Position numbers and translations under genes: made by a program. Shown here piece by piece: positions 18,523-29,481 of a stretch of DNA of 64,000 nt. The stretch is from NCBI RefSeq assembly GCF_003330725.1, contig NZ_CP030840.1:1860001-1924000 (forward strand), given 5' to 3'. The notes below the pieces were generated by a model, which was not told the DNA's origin, did no database searches, and saw only the letters and a program-made list of their open reading frames with translations. The stretch comes from Acidisarcina polymorpha. Its GTDB lineage: Bacteria > Acidobacteriota > Terriglobia > Terriglobales > Acidobacteriaceae. Numbering within the stretch: position 1 is the stretch's first letter; every line of letters starts with the position of its first letter.

Positions 18523-19248
18523 CTACTTCCTGGTTGCCTTTTTTGCAGCTGTCTTCTTGGCTGCGGTTTTGGTTGCCTTTTTAGCGGTTGCCTTTTTAGC
18601 GGTTGCTTTTTTTGCGGGAGCCTTCTTCGCTACCGCCTTCTTTGCCGGCGCCTTCTTGGCTACTGCCTTCTTCGCCGGGGCTTTCTTGGCTGGCGCCTTC
18701 GTGGCCGCCTTCTTTGTTGCCTTTTTAACTGCCAAAGTACTACCTCGCTTGATTGGTTTTGGAATGCCGGCACTCTTCTTTTTCGAGGCTGCGGACTTCT
18801 TTACAGCCTTGCCGCCGCTGAGAGTGCCTGTACTGCTCTTCTTAGCGGCCGACTTCGATGCGGCCTTTTTGGCCGGAACTTGATTCACTGCCGATTTCTT
18901 CGCCACTACCTTTTTAGCTGGCGCTTTCTTCGTCGCAGCAACTGCAGGGGCTTGCTTCTTGGCCGCGCTCTTCTTCGCGGTCGCTTTCCTGGCCGGCGCA
19001 GCCGTAGGCTCAGGCTCCTCCACTGAAGCAGGCTCGGCATCGACAACTACTAACAGCGGCGGTTCGCCCAGATCGTCGTCTTCGTCATCCTCCTCATCCT
19101 CTTCTTCGTCGAGAAGTGAAAGATTGACGCGGACTTCCTCCTCCTCTTCATCCTCGCTGAAGTCGTCATCGAGCTCGCCAGCTAGTTCGCTTCCCTCCGA
19201 TTCTGGCTCGCCATCGCTAAAAGCGTAGTGTTTGTAATTGTCCTGCAT
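18523..19248 (-). CDS. histone-H1-like protein with acidic N-terminus
   Basis: A 241-residue protein of two opposite charge halves. Residues about 10-70 are strongly acidic with runs of Asp and Glu (SEDEEEEE, DEEEDEEDDEDDD). From about residue 88 to the end it is a Lys/Ala/Pro repeat tract (KKAPAKKAVAKKAPAKK type), like eukaryotic H1 tails and bacterial Hc1/AlgP-type proteins. The basic part should bind DNA or RNA non-specifically, and the acidic part may mask or modulate this. A GGAGG lies about 10 nt before ATG. It is convergent with the ADOP permease across a bidirectional terminator. Nucleoid function is inferred from composition. Confidence 0.85.
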   Translation of the reverse strand: MQDNYKHYAFSDGEPESEGSELAGELDDDFSEDEEEEEVRVNLSLLDEEEDEEDDEDDDLGEPPLLVVVDAEPASVEEPEPTAAPARKATAKKSAAKKQAPAVAATKKAPAKKVVAKKSAVNQVPAKKAASKSAAKKSSTGTLSGGKAVKKSAASKKKSAGIPKPIKRGSTLAVKKATKKAATKAPAKKAPAKKAVAKKAPAKKAVAKKAPAKKATAKKATAKKATKTAAKKTAAKKATRK

Positions 19249-19395
19249 GTTTGCTGCCCTCCGGGCTCAAAGATAATTTGTCTCAAACTTGAATAGCATT
19301 CAACGCGAATGCAACGCAATTACGATACTTGCCTGCCGCGCGGATTATAGCAACAGCATGATACGTGTCGCCAATCAACGCAAGCGAGAAGTGCG

Positions 19396-21354
19396 CTATG
19401 GCCGCGAAGATGGCTGTTTCGTTCCTTTGGGAACACTCGCCGCATGTGTCGATGAAACTCTTGTTGTTGTCGGGGTTCCCGCCGAGTGACTCACCTTCGT
19501 ATGCGAAGAACTCCGGGCTGCAGTCTTCACCGTCGATGGCTTGGCTGTGGCGTGGGCCCGCGCGGGAGCACGCATCTTCGAGTGCCGGCTGCCGTGTGGG
19601 GCAACAATATGCGCCGGTTCCGAGACATATAAGCTGTGCCCCGGAGTCAATGCGGCGCCACGCAGATGGTTCCACCCGCGTAGCTCGTCCACAGAGACGT
19701 TGAACCGATCGGCAATCGTCACCAGTGTGTCGCCCCTCTTCGCAACATAACGGGTCGATCGCGAGGGTGATGCATTCGCAACCGCGGACACTGGAATGAT
19801 CAGAGACCCAGTTCCAGTCAGGTCGGTGGCCTCGCCCAGCTGATTGACAAACGCAATCTCTTTAGGACTCACGTGATAGCTGCGTGCAATCTCTTCGAGC
19901 GTCTCATCCGGCGCTACCTTATGGAAGCGCCAGCTCTTGCGCCGGTCCACCGGCACTTCCTCGATGCGCTTGAGATAGACCGCTTTGGTTCCGGGCGGAA
20001 GATGGAGTTCAAAGGACTCGTCCGGGGGCGTCGCCATGCGCAGCAAGCTGGGATTGAGCGCGACGATTTCCTGCACCGGCGCCTCGACGATGTCGGAGAC
20101 CAGGCGAAGGTCTACGCTATAGTTGGTGGTCACCGTGTCGGTGATCAACGGCGGATCGAAGACGATCGAATCGAGTCCATATTGCTTCGGGTTCTTGGCC
20201 ATGATCGTCGCCGCCAGAATAATGGGAACATAGTTCTTCGTCTCTTCCGGTAAGGCGTTGCGGCGATAGAGTTCCCAGAAGTCCGCGTACCCGGTGCGCT
20301 GTACGGCGCGTTGCACGTTTCCCGCTCCCCAGTCATAGGCCGCCATGGCCAGATACCAATCGCCCATCTGGTTGTAGAGGAACTTGATGTAGCGGCCATA
20401 GGCGCGGGTCGACGCTTCCGGATCGAAGCGCTGGTCGTACCATGCGCTGCGCGGCGGCGCATGGGCGTCCCCGGGCATGAATTGCCACATGCCGCCTGCT
20501 CCGCTGCCGCGGCCGTTCATCACCCGCACTTGAAAGCCCGACTCGGCGACCGCCTGGTAGATCAGATCCTGTGGAACACCCTCGTCGGCGAGCACTCGCT
20601 GAATCATCTGTTTGTAGCGCGAGGCGCGAGTCAGTGAGTTCACCAGCGTATTGTGGCCAATCTTGGTATTGGTGAAGTAGTTAATGTAGCTGGCGACATA
20701 GTCATTCAGCACCAGAGGAAGGTCGGACTGGGTGGTCTTTAAGTCCGCCTGGGCCTGCGCCTTGAGCGTCGGGTCGACCGCGAAGGTGACATCGTTGGCA
20801 ACATCGACAGGGGTCGGCTCGGTGTGCGGCTGGAAGCCATTGCCTTGTTTGAGCGCCTCCATCTCGAGGGTATTGACGGCATCGACGATATGCTCGAACT
20901 CAGCCGAAAGCTGAGGATCGTTCTTGATATCCAGCCCGCTCATCAGCAACTGGTCGACGGCATAGTCGAAATTGGCCTTGGCGGCCTCGACGTGGCCGGC
21001 GCGATAGTTATTCACGCCCGCCTGATAGGCTTGCTCAACGGCATCAATCAGCTGCTGATCTCTCTGCTGCTGGTTCTTTTGCTGCTGAGTCAATGGTGGA
21101 CTGACACTCTGTGCTTGAACAGTCGATTGCGATCCGGCTTGCGGCGGTGGCGCAGCTTTTTGGACGGAACCGGATCCTGCGGGAGCCGCAGCAGCCTCTG
21201 CCAGGGTCGCTAAGACAAATGGCCTGCGAGTGAGAGGCCCGAGGGTCTGCGACTGCTTGCCTAGGGGGGACGAAAGGGCTTGCTGAGAATCGCTCCCAGT
21301 CAAGAATAGTGTGGCCGCGATGCAGACAGCGGCAAGAGTTTTTGATACACCCAT
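19396..21354 (-). CDS. mltD: MltD-like lytic transglycosylase with two LysM domains
   Basis: Exported murein hydrolase of 652 residues. The signal peptide (TLAAVCIAATLFLTG) is followed by a Gln-rich helical region with repeat-like helices, then an SLT domain with catalytic Glu271 (YQAVAESGFQ), GAGGMWQFMPG and AMAAYDWGAGNVQRA. LysM domains lie at about 477-522 and 534-578, ending in a basic Ser/Thr-rich tail. The stretch after QFMPG reads GDAHAPPRSAWYDQRFDP, diverging from the usual GTARxYGL segment, though the frame is intact. It should cleave glycan strands to 1,6-anhydromuropeptides. No lipobox cysteine is present, unlike E. coli MltD, so it is likely periplasmic and soluble. Confidence 0.92.
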   Translation of the reverse strand: MGVSKTLAAVCIAATLFLTGSDSQQALSSPLGKQSQTLGPLTRRPFVLATLAEAAAAPAGSGSVQKAAPPPQAGSQSTVQAQSVSPPLTQQQKNQQQRDQQLIDAVEQAYQAGVNNYRAGHVEAAKANFDYAVDQLLMSGLDIKNDPQLSAEFEHIVDAVNTLEMEALKQGNGFQPHTEPTPVDVANDVTFAVDPTLKAQAQADLKTTQSDLPLVLNDYVASYINYFTNTKIGHNTLVNSLTRASRYKQMIQRVLADEGVPQDLIYQAVAESGFQVRVMNGRGSGAGGMWQFMPGDAHAPPRSAWYDQRFDPEASTRAYGRYIKFLYNQMGDWYLAMAAYDWGAGNVQRAVQRTGYADFWELYRRNALPEETKNYVPIILAATIMAKNPKQYGLDSIVFDPPLITDTVTTNYSVDLRLVSDIVEAPVQEIVALNPSLLRMATPPDESFELHLPPGTKAVYLKRIEEVPVDRRKSWRFHKVAPDETLEEIARSYHVSPKEIAFVNQLGEATDLTGTGSLIIPVSAVANASPSRSTRYVAKRGDTLVTIADRFNVSVDELRGWNHLRGAALTPGHSLYVSEPAHIVAPHGSRHSKMRAPARAHATAKPSTVKTAARSSSHTKVSHSAGTPTTTRVSSTHAASVPKGTKQPSSRP

Positions 21355-21665
21355 GCGTAAGGATCGTTACTGCTTTCATTGTATGGCCTGAGCCGCAACC
21401 TCCCGATGCTAAGATTAAGGATCAGGAAAGTTTCCACGCACCCGCCGCGGCAATGACTAGAGCAGACGTACAGTGACTGTAATGCGAAGAACCGAACTCG
21501 GCAGGCCTTTTCCCGTAGGCGGGCCTACAGAATTGATTTTCGGAACATGACACCACCTGTACTTCTGCTCTGAAGGCAAAGCTCTACAACAGCGAAACCG
21601 ACGGGCAGCGGCGGCCATCCGGCAACTCTTCCAGTACTCTCATCGACGACATTTTAGAACCACTC
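21355..21665. other. divergent promoter region between mltD and lepA
   Basis: 311 bp without a gene. It separates the start of the minus-strand transglycosylase from the plus-strand lepA and must hold both promoters. A CCCG-TAGG-CGGG mini-stem lies within AGGCCTTTTCCC...GGGCCT around 21504-21530. No confident -35/-10 pair was identified. Confidence 0.4.
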
Positions 21666-23477
<1,812 letters not shown>

Positions 23478-23778
23478 AACGATACGTGCGAAGAAGTCAT
23501 GGCGCATTAATGCGAATTGTGGAAAGCTCATTGGTTGCAAGCTTTTTCGCGCTATGCTCCATCGCTGGTAACGCGTATCATTACTGGCGATACTCTTCCC
23601 GAATCAATAAGTTACGCCTTCCAACGAGAGGCTTAGGCGGGAAAATTGGGTAAGTGCTTGTTACTCCCTGACGTAAATCGCAGTCTTCCACATTTTTTTC
23701 CACAAGCCTAGCTCCCCCGATGTGCAAATAAAAGACCCCGCCGAAGCGAGGTCTTTTCGAGGCTGTTTGGAATGCCGG
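23478..23778. other. intergenic region after lepA
   Basis: 301 bp between convergent lepA and the OmpH-like gene. The frame at 23510-23653 could encode a 47-residue peptide starting MRIVESSLVASFFALCSIAG, with a hydrophobic N-terminus, but it has no Shine-Dalgarno sequence and no recognised relatives, so it is not called as a gene. The distal end holds the terminator of the OmpH gene. Confidence 0.45.
23728..23759 (-). terminator. intrinsic terminator of the skp/ompH gene
   Basis: On the minus strand AAAAGACCTCGC, a TTCG tetraloop and GCGGGGTCTTTT form an 8-bp GC-rich stem (one G-T wobble) extended by A-T pairs and ending in a T run. It lies just after the OmpH-like stop at 23779. Confidence 0.85.
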
Positions 23779-24459
23779 TTACTGAGGTGAAGTCGCTGGC
23801 TTGGTGGTGCTTGGCGTACGGGCTGGGGCAGTGCTTCGCGGAGTGGTGGAAGTAGGCGTCGAGTTGGCCTGTGCTGGAACCCCGGATTTCTGGTTATAAG
23901 CCTCGACAACGGCCTGGGAGATATCCGTTCCCTGGTTGGCCCACAGCACCGGGCTCTGTTGCGCCGAAGCGTCGAGCACCAGCGTATATCCGCTCTGCGC
24001 AGCGTAGGTCTGGACAATCTGATAGACCTTTTCCGCCAGCTTCTGGTAAGTCTCGCCTGTTTCCTGCTGGAAGTCGTTCTGCGCATCCTCTCCCTGGCGC
24101 TGCAAGGACTTGGTCTTCTCGTCAATCTGCCTGGTCAGGGTTGCCTTCGTGGCCTCGGTCGCGGTGGGGCTCTGCAGCTGCTTCTTTAGTCCGTCGATCT
24201 CGTCGCTGAGCGCCTTCAGCTGGGTCTGCTTAGGTTCGAATTTCTTGCGAAGCTCAGCGAAGTCTCTCTGCCCTTCGTTAGTAGCGGCCACGGCCTGCTG
24301 AAACTGAATGATCGCGATCTTGGCCGGTCCTGCGGCAGGTACTGCGGAGGAAGCGGGCACCGGCGCGCTGGGCATCGGGGAGGCGGCGCTGGCCTGCGCC
24401 AGAGCGCTGACGCTAAACCCCGACGCGAGAATGCAAACGAATGTCAACGAACGCTTCAT
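23779..24459 (-). CDS. skp: OmpH/Skp-family periplasmic chaperone
   Basis: Periplasmic chaperone that holds unfolded outer-membrane proteins for delivery to the BAM complex. Signal peptide MKRSLTFVCILASGFSVSALAQA. A Pro/Ala/Ser linker leads to the OmpH core, beginning AKIAIIQFQQAVAATNEGQRDF, with a long central coiled coil (KKFEPKQTQLKALSDEID through SLQRQGEDAQNDFQQE) and ending VLDASAQQSPVLWA. The C-terminus is a Pro/Thr/Ser tail not found in E. coli Skp. It lies downstream of bamA on the same strand, the usual bamA-skp order, but separated by an unusual 460-bp repeat-bearing gap. Confidence 0.9.
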   Translation of the reverse strand: MKRSLTFVCILASGFSVSALAQASAASPMPSAPVPASSAVPAAGPAKIAIIQFQQAVAATNEGQRDFAELRKKFEPKQTQLKALSDEIDGLKKQLQSPTATEATKATLTRQIDEKTKSLQRQGEDAQNDFQQETGETYQKLAEKVYQIVQTYAAQSGYTLVLDASAQQSPVLWANQGTDISQAVVEAYNQKSGVPAQANSTPTSTTPRSTAPARTPSTTKPATSPQ

Positions 24460-24679
24460 GTGTTTTCTACAACTCCTTCAATCTTCTTGGTTGAGATCGC
24501 CCGCATGTAGCGGAAGCGGACTGCGCTTCCTGGTCAAATCTTCTGCGCGCTTCCCTGAGCACTTCTGGAGAGGCCTTTCGACTGGCAGGCCGAAAACGCG
24601 GAGAAGAGACACGGACAGAGGACATTCACAGGAACACCCAAATTATAGGGGTCTGACTAGCAGAGGTCAACGTTGAGAG

Positions 24680-24923
24680 AGCTTAAAGAACGGTGAAGCT
24701 AAAGAGCGGTTAGCTAGAAGGAGCAAGCGAAAGAGCGGTCAGCGGAAGAAAAAGCTAAAGAGCGGCTAGCCAGAAGGAGCCAGCTAAGCACCGGTCAGCG
24801 GAAGAGAAGCTCAAGAATGGCCAGCGAAAAGCCGTCTTCTTTGCTGATCGTCCTCGCTTGCTTCCGCTAGCCGGTTTTTAGCTAACCGCTTCTCAGCTCC
24901 TCTCGGCTAACCGCTTTTTAGCT
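24680..24923. repeat. array of ~27-bp imperfect direct and inverted repeats between bamA and skp
   Basis: Six degenerate units of about 26-30 bp with core AGCTAAAGAGCGGTTAGC follow one another on the plus strand (starting near 24680, 24697, 24724, 24752, 24782 and 24808). Two to three units in the opposite orientation lie at about 24855-24923. Each core is itself a small dyad (GCTAA...TTAGC). The 28-nt segments 24697-24724 and 24896-24923 are complementary at 23 of 28 positions, so the transcript can fold into one long hairpin. The last unit includes the bamA stop codon. The interval 24460-24679 upstream of skp holds no gene. Confidence 0.8.
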
Positions 24924-27780
24924 AAAACGTAGTGCTCACCGTCAGGCGGAAGGTCTTGCTGGGCTCCCGCAATTGGTAGAGCGAGCCATATAGCTGCTGG
25001 GATTCGGCGTAGCTGAAGTCGCCTGCTCCTCCAGCCGGGAACATGCTTCGTGTGATCAGATTCTCTCCCTCAAACTGCTTAAACAGACGGAGAGGGTTGT
25101 AAGCGTAATAGATACGGAAGGGCGCATTCACCACCGGCAAAATCACCTGCAGCTCGCCGCCTGTCGACATACGAGGAACCAGGTTCGTGCCATAGATGGG
25201 CCGGATCGAAGTAGCGAACTGGATCTGCTGACCACCCTGGCAGGATCCATTGAAATAATTCGGGCAGCCGTAAAGCGGTGCATTCAGCTGCGCAATGCCT
25301 TGCGGGCTCTGCCGTAATTGCGACTTGCGCAAGACTACGTCGATGCCGAAATCGTTGAAGAACGCAAAGGTGACGGGACCGGCGATTGGAATGCGATATT
25401 CCATGTTGCTGGTTAACTGGGTATCGCCGCCCATAGAGACAATGCCGTACACCGGGATCGGAATCTGGATGTTGCCCAGAGTGGGGTTGGTCGGATCGCG
25501 TGGAACGCCGGTACCATCCGGATTGGTGAGCGTGAAGAGCACGCGCGTGGGGATGAACCCATAGGGAGTTGCGGATCGCACATCGAATCCGCGCAAATCC
25601 TGTTCACCGCCGCTATAGAAGCGATTAAACGGTGGCGCCACGTCGCCGCTGATGCCCTGGATGTATTCAGCCTGCAGCTTGTAGCCGAAGACATTTCTGC
25701 CTTCCGGGCTGAAGTGCAGCCCGCGCATCGAGTGAAATTGCTTGAATTCCACGACCGGGCTGATGTAGCGAACGTTGCCCCAAAGGCCCGCCAATTGGAA
25801 AGCGGCCGAGAGCTCCTGCCCGTTGCGCGGTTTATAGGGGTTGTCGATGCGGTTTTCCGAAAAGCTGAACGACGCCATGCTGTTGACAATGCCGTCCAGC
25901 GCGTTCTGCCCTTGAATGCCGCTGCGGAATGCCAGCGTCTGAAAGAGATTGCTGGAGGCGGCGCTGAACGCGGTCACATTCGACCGGTTCAGGGTGTAAG
26001 TGAAACCAACCCGTTTAAAAGAATGACGGATCGGATAGCTCGCTGAAAAGCTCAGACCTGTCGTCGACTGGTTGTAGTTCTGGAGCAGCGACGAGGTCGC
26101 CGGTCCTGCATTCAAGGACTGTCCGGTACTCAGCTTGTAGTTCTTCGAGGCGTTGTAGTCGGTCTTGTTGGTGTAGATCTGGAAGCCAAGACTCAAGGGA
26201 CGATTGCGGAAGTACGGCTCGGTAAACCCGAAGAGCAGGTTCCGCGCGACGTTGCCCAAGCTGGCTTGCACGCTCAGCGTCTCACCCAATCCAAGAAAGT
26301 TATTGGTCTGGTAGTTCAAGCCAAGGAATGCGCCAGACAATCCGCTCACTCCGCCGTTCAGGCCGATGCTGTTCTTGCCCTTCTCTTTGACCTTCAGCAA
26401 CAGTTGGACGGTCGAGTTGTCGTCGTCGCGAATCGGCGTGGAGTCCTCTTCGACTTTGAGCGGCTCGAAATACTGGAGCTGGTTCAGACGCAGCAGACTG
26501 AGCTCCCAGAGATGGCTGTTGTAGGCTTGCCCTTCTTCCAGAAGCAACTCGCGGCGAATCACCGAGTCGCGGGTCAAGGTGTTGCCGGTGAATTCAATGC
26601 GTGACACGTAGTATTGCTTGCCTTCATCGATATCGATGTTCAGGTTCACAACCTTCTTCGCCTCATCCACCTCCGGCTTGGGAATGCCGACGAAGTTGAT
26701 GTAGCCGAGCTGACCATAGGCTTTGTGCAGGGCTTCCAGGCCTTTGCCAATGGCGGTAGCGCTGAACCAGTCGCCGTCTTTAATCGCGAACTGCGATCGC
26801 AGTGCCTTGGTGTTGCTGACTGCCTTGTTTCCAGTAAAGGTAATCGAGCCCAGCCGGTAGCGCTCTCCCTCTTCCACCGGAAGCGTGATGTCGATCCGCT
26901 TCCCCTTGCGGGGACGGAAGGTGATCAACGACAACCCCGATTCATCGCGCAGACGGGTCTCGGGATCGCCGACGTTGGCGCTGTAATATCCCTTGTCGTG
27001 ATACGCCTGGCGCACCCGTTCCGCATCTTCCTCAAGCTTGCTGGCGTCATAGGTCTTCGCGAACAGGTTCTCAAAGAAAATCGATCTGGGGATGCCGATC
27101 GGCTTCAGGTTCTTCATCGAGCGGCGAAGATCCCGCGTGGGATAGTGCGCATTTCCCGTGAACTCGATCTTGCCGACCTTGACCGTCGGACCCTCTTTGA
27201 TATTGAAGTTGATCGCTACCGAGGCCGGCGGGATGGTCTTCACGTCCACCTTGACCACCGCGAACTGGTGGCCATGCTCCGACAGCAACTGGCGAAGCAC
27301 CACTACCGCGCGCTCGACTTTGGTTGGATCGTATTGACTCTCAACCGTCAGCCCGACCTTCTCCTTCTTGAAACGGTCGAGAACATCCGACCACGTCACC
27401 GAATTCAAACCCTTGGGATTGATCTCCCGGATGGTCGGCTTTTCCTGAACGTAGATGTTGAGGATGACTCCTTTGGGAGTGTCTTCGCGCTCGATCCGGA
27501 CGTTCTCAAAGTAGGCGGTATTCCAAAGCGAGTTGAAGTCCCGCTCCACGGTGATGGGGTCGTAAGCGTCGCCAGGATGACTGAACAAGCGCGCCAGGAC
27601 CGTTTCTTTCGGAATACGCCGGTTGCCAATGACCCGAATTTCAGCGATGGTCTGTGGTGTGTTCTGCGGTGTGTTCTGTGGCGCGCTCTGCGCGGCCGTA
27701 TCCTGCTGCGCAAAGATTGGGGCTTGGACGACACCGCTAATTGTCAGGAAGAGCAACAACGCTGCGAAAGTTTGGTACAT
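24922..27780 (-). CDS. bamA: outer membrane protein assembly factor BamA
   Basis: Essential outer-membrane protein that folds and inserts beta-barrel proteins. About 952 residues from the chosen start: signal peptide MYQTFAALLLFLTISGVVQAPIFAQ, then POTRA domains (AEIRVIGNRRIPKETVLARL is the first; GSITFTGNKAVSNTKALRSQF and SRIEFTGNTLTRDSVIRREL are later ones). The Omp85 barrel contains the RGFDVRSATPYGF motif and ends in TVSTTF with a terminal Phe typical of BAM substrates. The frame is open to 28002; Met at 27780 is preferred because it begins a clean signal peptide, but no strong ribosome-binding site supports it. Skp follows on the same strand. Confidence 0.95.
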   Translation of the reverse strand: MYQTFAALLLFLTISGVVQAPIFAQQDTAAQSAPQNTPQNTPQTIAEIRVIGNRRIPKETVLARLFSHPGDAYDPITVERDFNSLWNTAYFENVRIEREDTPKGVILNIYVQEKPTIREINPKGLNSVTWSDVLDRFKKEKVGLTVESQYDPTKVERAVVVLRQLLSEHGHQFAVVKVDVKTIPPASVAINFNIKEGPTVKVGKIEFTGNAHYPTRDLRRSMKNLKPIGIPRSIFFENLFAKTYDASKLEEDAERVRQAYHDKGYYSANVGDPETRLRDESGLSLITFRPRKGKRIDITLPVEEGERYRLGSITFTGNKAVSNTKALRSQFAIKDGDWFSATAIGKGLEALHKAYGQLGYINFVGIPKPEVDEAKKVVNLNIDIDEGKQYYVSRIEFTGNTLTRDSVIRRELLLEEGQAYNSHLWELSLLRLNQLQYFEPLKVEEDSTPIRDDDNSTVQLLLKVKEKGKNSIGLNGGVSGLSGAFLGLNYQTNNFLGLGETLSVQASLGNVARNLLFGFTEPYFRNRPLSLGFQIYTNKTDYNASKNYKLSTGQSLNAGPATSSLLQNYNQSTTGLSFSASYPIRHSFKRVGFTYTLNRSNVTAFSAASSNLFQTLAFRSGIQGQNALDGIVNSMASFSFSENRIDNPYKPRNGQELSAAFQLAGLWGNVRYISPVVEFKQFHSMRGLHFSPEGRNVFGYKLQAEYIQGISGDVAPPFNRFYSGGEQDLRGFDVRSATPYGFIPTRVLFTLTNPDGTGVPRDPTNPTLGNIQIPIPVYGIVSMGGDTQLTSNMEYRIPIAGPVTFAFFNDFGIDVVLRKSQLRQSPQGIAQLNAPLYGCPNYFNGSCQGGQQIQFATSIRPIYGTNLVPRMSTGGELQVILPVVNAPFRIYYAYNPLRLFKQFEGENLITRSMFPAGGAGDFSYAESQQLYGSLYQLREPSKTFRLTVSTTF

Positions 27781-28017
27781 CGAGCCTGAAAAACGGCGCG
27801 GAAGCTGTTGCTTGTGGATCTGGGAATTGCTGCTCCCTGAGCTAACGGGCAAAATGGGCACACCCCTACTGCACAAAGTCGTATCGGCGCTGCGGAAAAC
27901 CTGATTATATGTGACGGAAGGGCCACTTCCCAACTTTCGCCCCTCGCGCCGAAGTGTCTCGAGTGTGTTGAAGATCATCCGCCAAGGCCTACCTGGAGGC
28001 ACGTAGAGAGACCCAGG

Positions 28018-28206
28018 TCAGCTCTCCAACTCCGCCATGATGGTGTACTCCAAAGCAGAAGCGTCCCAGAGCACCGCCAGCACGTTCGGTTTGCAGCAGA
28101 TCTGGCAATCCTCCACATAGTTCTGGCGGCTGCCCGCTGATTCGTCCACCACGGTCTCATTCCACTCTCCACAACCAGCGCATTGGAACCCCGCCGCAAG
28201 CGACAT
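28018..28206 (-). CDS. CPXCG-type cysteine-rich small protein
   Basis: 62-residue protein with two Cys-x2-Cys pairs (FQCAGCGEWNE and EDCQICCKPN), which can form a zinc ribbon. It matches the short CPXCG cysteine-rich family, characterised by VDxSAGxRQxYVEDCQxCCxPN as seen here in DESAGSRQNYVEDC. The first CPxCG has become CAGCG. AGAGG precedes the ATG. Function of the family is unknown. It sits alone between bamA and a divergent exported protein. Confidence 0.82.
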   Translation of the reverse strand: MSLAAGFQCAGCGEWNETVVDESAGSRQNYVEDCQICCKPNVLAVLWDASALEYTIMAELES

Positions 28207-28352
28207 CGTTACCTCTCCGCATGGCTCAAGCAGCCTCTAGTCTATCGGACGATCCTACTTTGCGGAGGGTGAAGGACAAAGCATCCTCCCCTGTTATGCT
28301 TTCCGGCTATACGCTGCTTAGACGAAAGCCGCGCAGCGAAGATAGGAGTCCC

Positions 28353-28805
28353 ATGTGGAGAAATAAACTGGCCATTCTTTGCCTGCTCATCCCCTTGCAA
28401 GTTCGGCTTATGCCGATCGCACTGGCGCAGGATTCATCTGCCTCCATCCAGCAGGTGATGCAACGACAAGTTCAGGCGTGGAACCACGGAGATATAGAGG
28501 CTTTCATGCATGGATACAACAACGCAGCCGACACCACCTTCATTGGCAAAACCCTTGAACAAGGCTACGCTCCAATCCTGGCGCGGTACAAAAAGGCATA
28601 TCCCGGCCATGAGGCGATGGGCACACTCGACTTCTCAGAGATCTCGGTGCGCATGTTGGGTTCTGACTATGCGGTAGCGACGGGAAAGTTCCACCTTGCC
28701 AGAACGGCCGCGGGCGGAGGCGACGCCTCCGGCATCTTCTCTCTCGTCTGGGAAGAGACGCAGGAGGGATGGAAGATCATCCTCGATCACACCACCAGCG
28801 AGTGA
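28353..28805 (+). CDS. exported SnoaL/DUF4440-like (NTF2-fold) protein
   Basis: 150-residue protein with signal peptide (LAILCLLIPLQVRLMPIALAQ) and an NTF2-like domain. The signature is IQQVMQRQVQAWNHGDIEAF, then YNNAADTTFIG, SDYAVATGKFHL and SLVWEETQEGWKIILDHT. Members of this fold include ketosteroid-isomerase-like enzymes and many non-catalytic ligand binders; none of the classical catalytic residues can be assigned. Met at 28353 is chosen because AGGAG lies 5 nt upstream; the frame is open to 28221. It converges on frr, 24 bp away. Confidence 0.82.
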   Translation: MWRNKLAILCLLIPLQVRLMPIALAQDSSASIQQVMQRQVQAWNHGDIEAFMHGYNNAADTTFIGKTLEQGYAPILARYKKAYPGHEAMGTLDFSEISVRMLGSDYAVATGKFHLARTAAGGGDASGIFSLVWEETQEGWKIILDHTTSE

Positions 28806-28829
28806 GCCGCGTTTCGCTGCGTGCAGGCG

Positions 28830-29417
28830 TCAGATCTGCATGATTTCTTTTTCTTTGGCTTTCGACATCTCGTCCATGCGCTTGATTTCGTCGTCGGTGA
28901 GCTTCTGAATCTCCTCCAGGGCGCGCTTCTCCTCATCTCCGGAGATGGTTTTATCCTTGGCCGCCTTCTTGATCGCCTCGTTGCCATCGCGGCGAATGTT
29001 GCGGATGACCGTCTTGCGCTCCTCAAGCTCCTTGTTGAGGTGCTTGACCACATCCTTGCGGCGCTCTTCGGTCATCGGAGGAATGGGGACCCGTACGATC
29101 TTGCCATCGTTCTGAGGATTGAAACCGAGGTCGGAAGCCCGCAGCGCCTTTTCCACCTCAGCCAGCAGGCTCGGATCCCAGGGCTGGATCAGGATCAGGT
29201 TTGCATCGGGCGCAGTCACTTGCGCAACCTGATTGAGCGGCGTCTCGGCCCCATAGGCAAGCACGCGGATACCGTCCAGCATGTGGACCGAAGCGCGACC
29301 CGTCCGGGTGGAAGCCAGTTCTGCTTGAAACGCCTGCACGCCTTTATCCATGCGTGCCTTCAGTTGAAGATAGGTGTCCTTCAGTGCGGGGATTGCTGCG
29401 ATTGCGGAAACTGCCAT
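28830..29417 (-). CDS. frr: ribosome recycling factor
   Basis: Releases ribosomes from mRNA after termination together with EF-G. Three-helix-bundle sequence with the family blocks FQAELASTRTGRASVHMLDG, NLILIQPWDPSLLAEVEKAL, GFNPQNDGKIVRVPIPPMTE and the C-terminal EDEIKRMDEMSKAKEKE-like helix (here DDEIKRMDEMSKAKEKEIM). Length about 195 aa fits. Two starts 9 bp apart are possible (29426 and 29417); AGGAAG is better placed for 29417. Unusually, pyrH is not upstream: the neighbour is a NagX-like gene. Confidence 0.96.
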   Translation of the reverse strand: MAVSAIAAIPALKDTYLQLKARMDKGVQAFQAELASTRTGRASVHMLDGIRVLAYGAETPLNQVAQVTAPDANLILIQPWDPSLLAEVEKALRASDLGFNPQNDGKIVRVPIPPMTEERRKDVVKHLNKELEERKTVIRNIRRDGNEAIKKAAKDKTISGDEEKRALEEIQKLTDDEIKRMDEMSKAKEKEIMQI

Positions 29418-29481
29418 GAGAGTCATCTTCCTTTGGTACGTCTTCAGCGATATTGTACAAACTTCCTCATCAGCGTTCCGT

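Noticed and set aside
23510-23653. 47-codon frame with hydrophobic N-terminus
   Set aside because: No Shine-Dalgarno sequence or known relatives; kept only as a note in the intergenic entry.
24680-24923. CRISPR array
   Set aside because: The units are degenerate, contiguous and occur in both orientations without unique spacers, and no cas genes are present.
26614-27789. 391-codon open frame on the plus strand
   Set aside because: Antisense to bamA; composition is that of a shadow frame.
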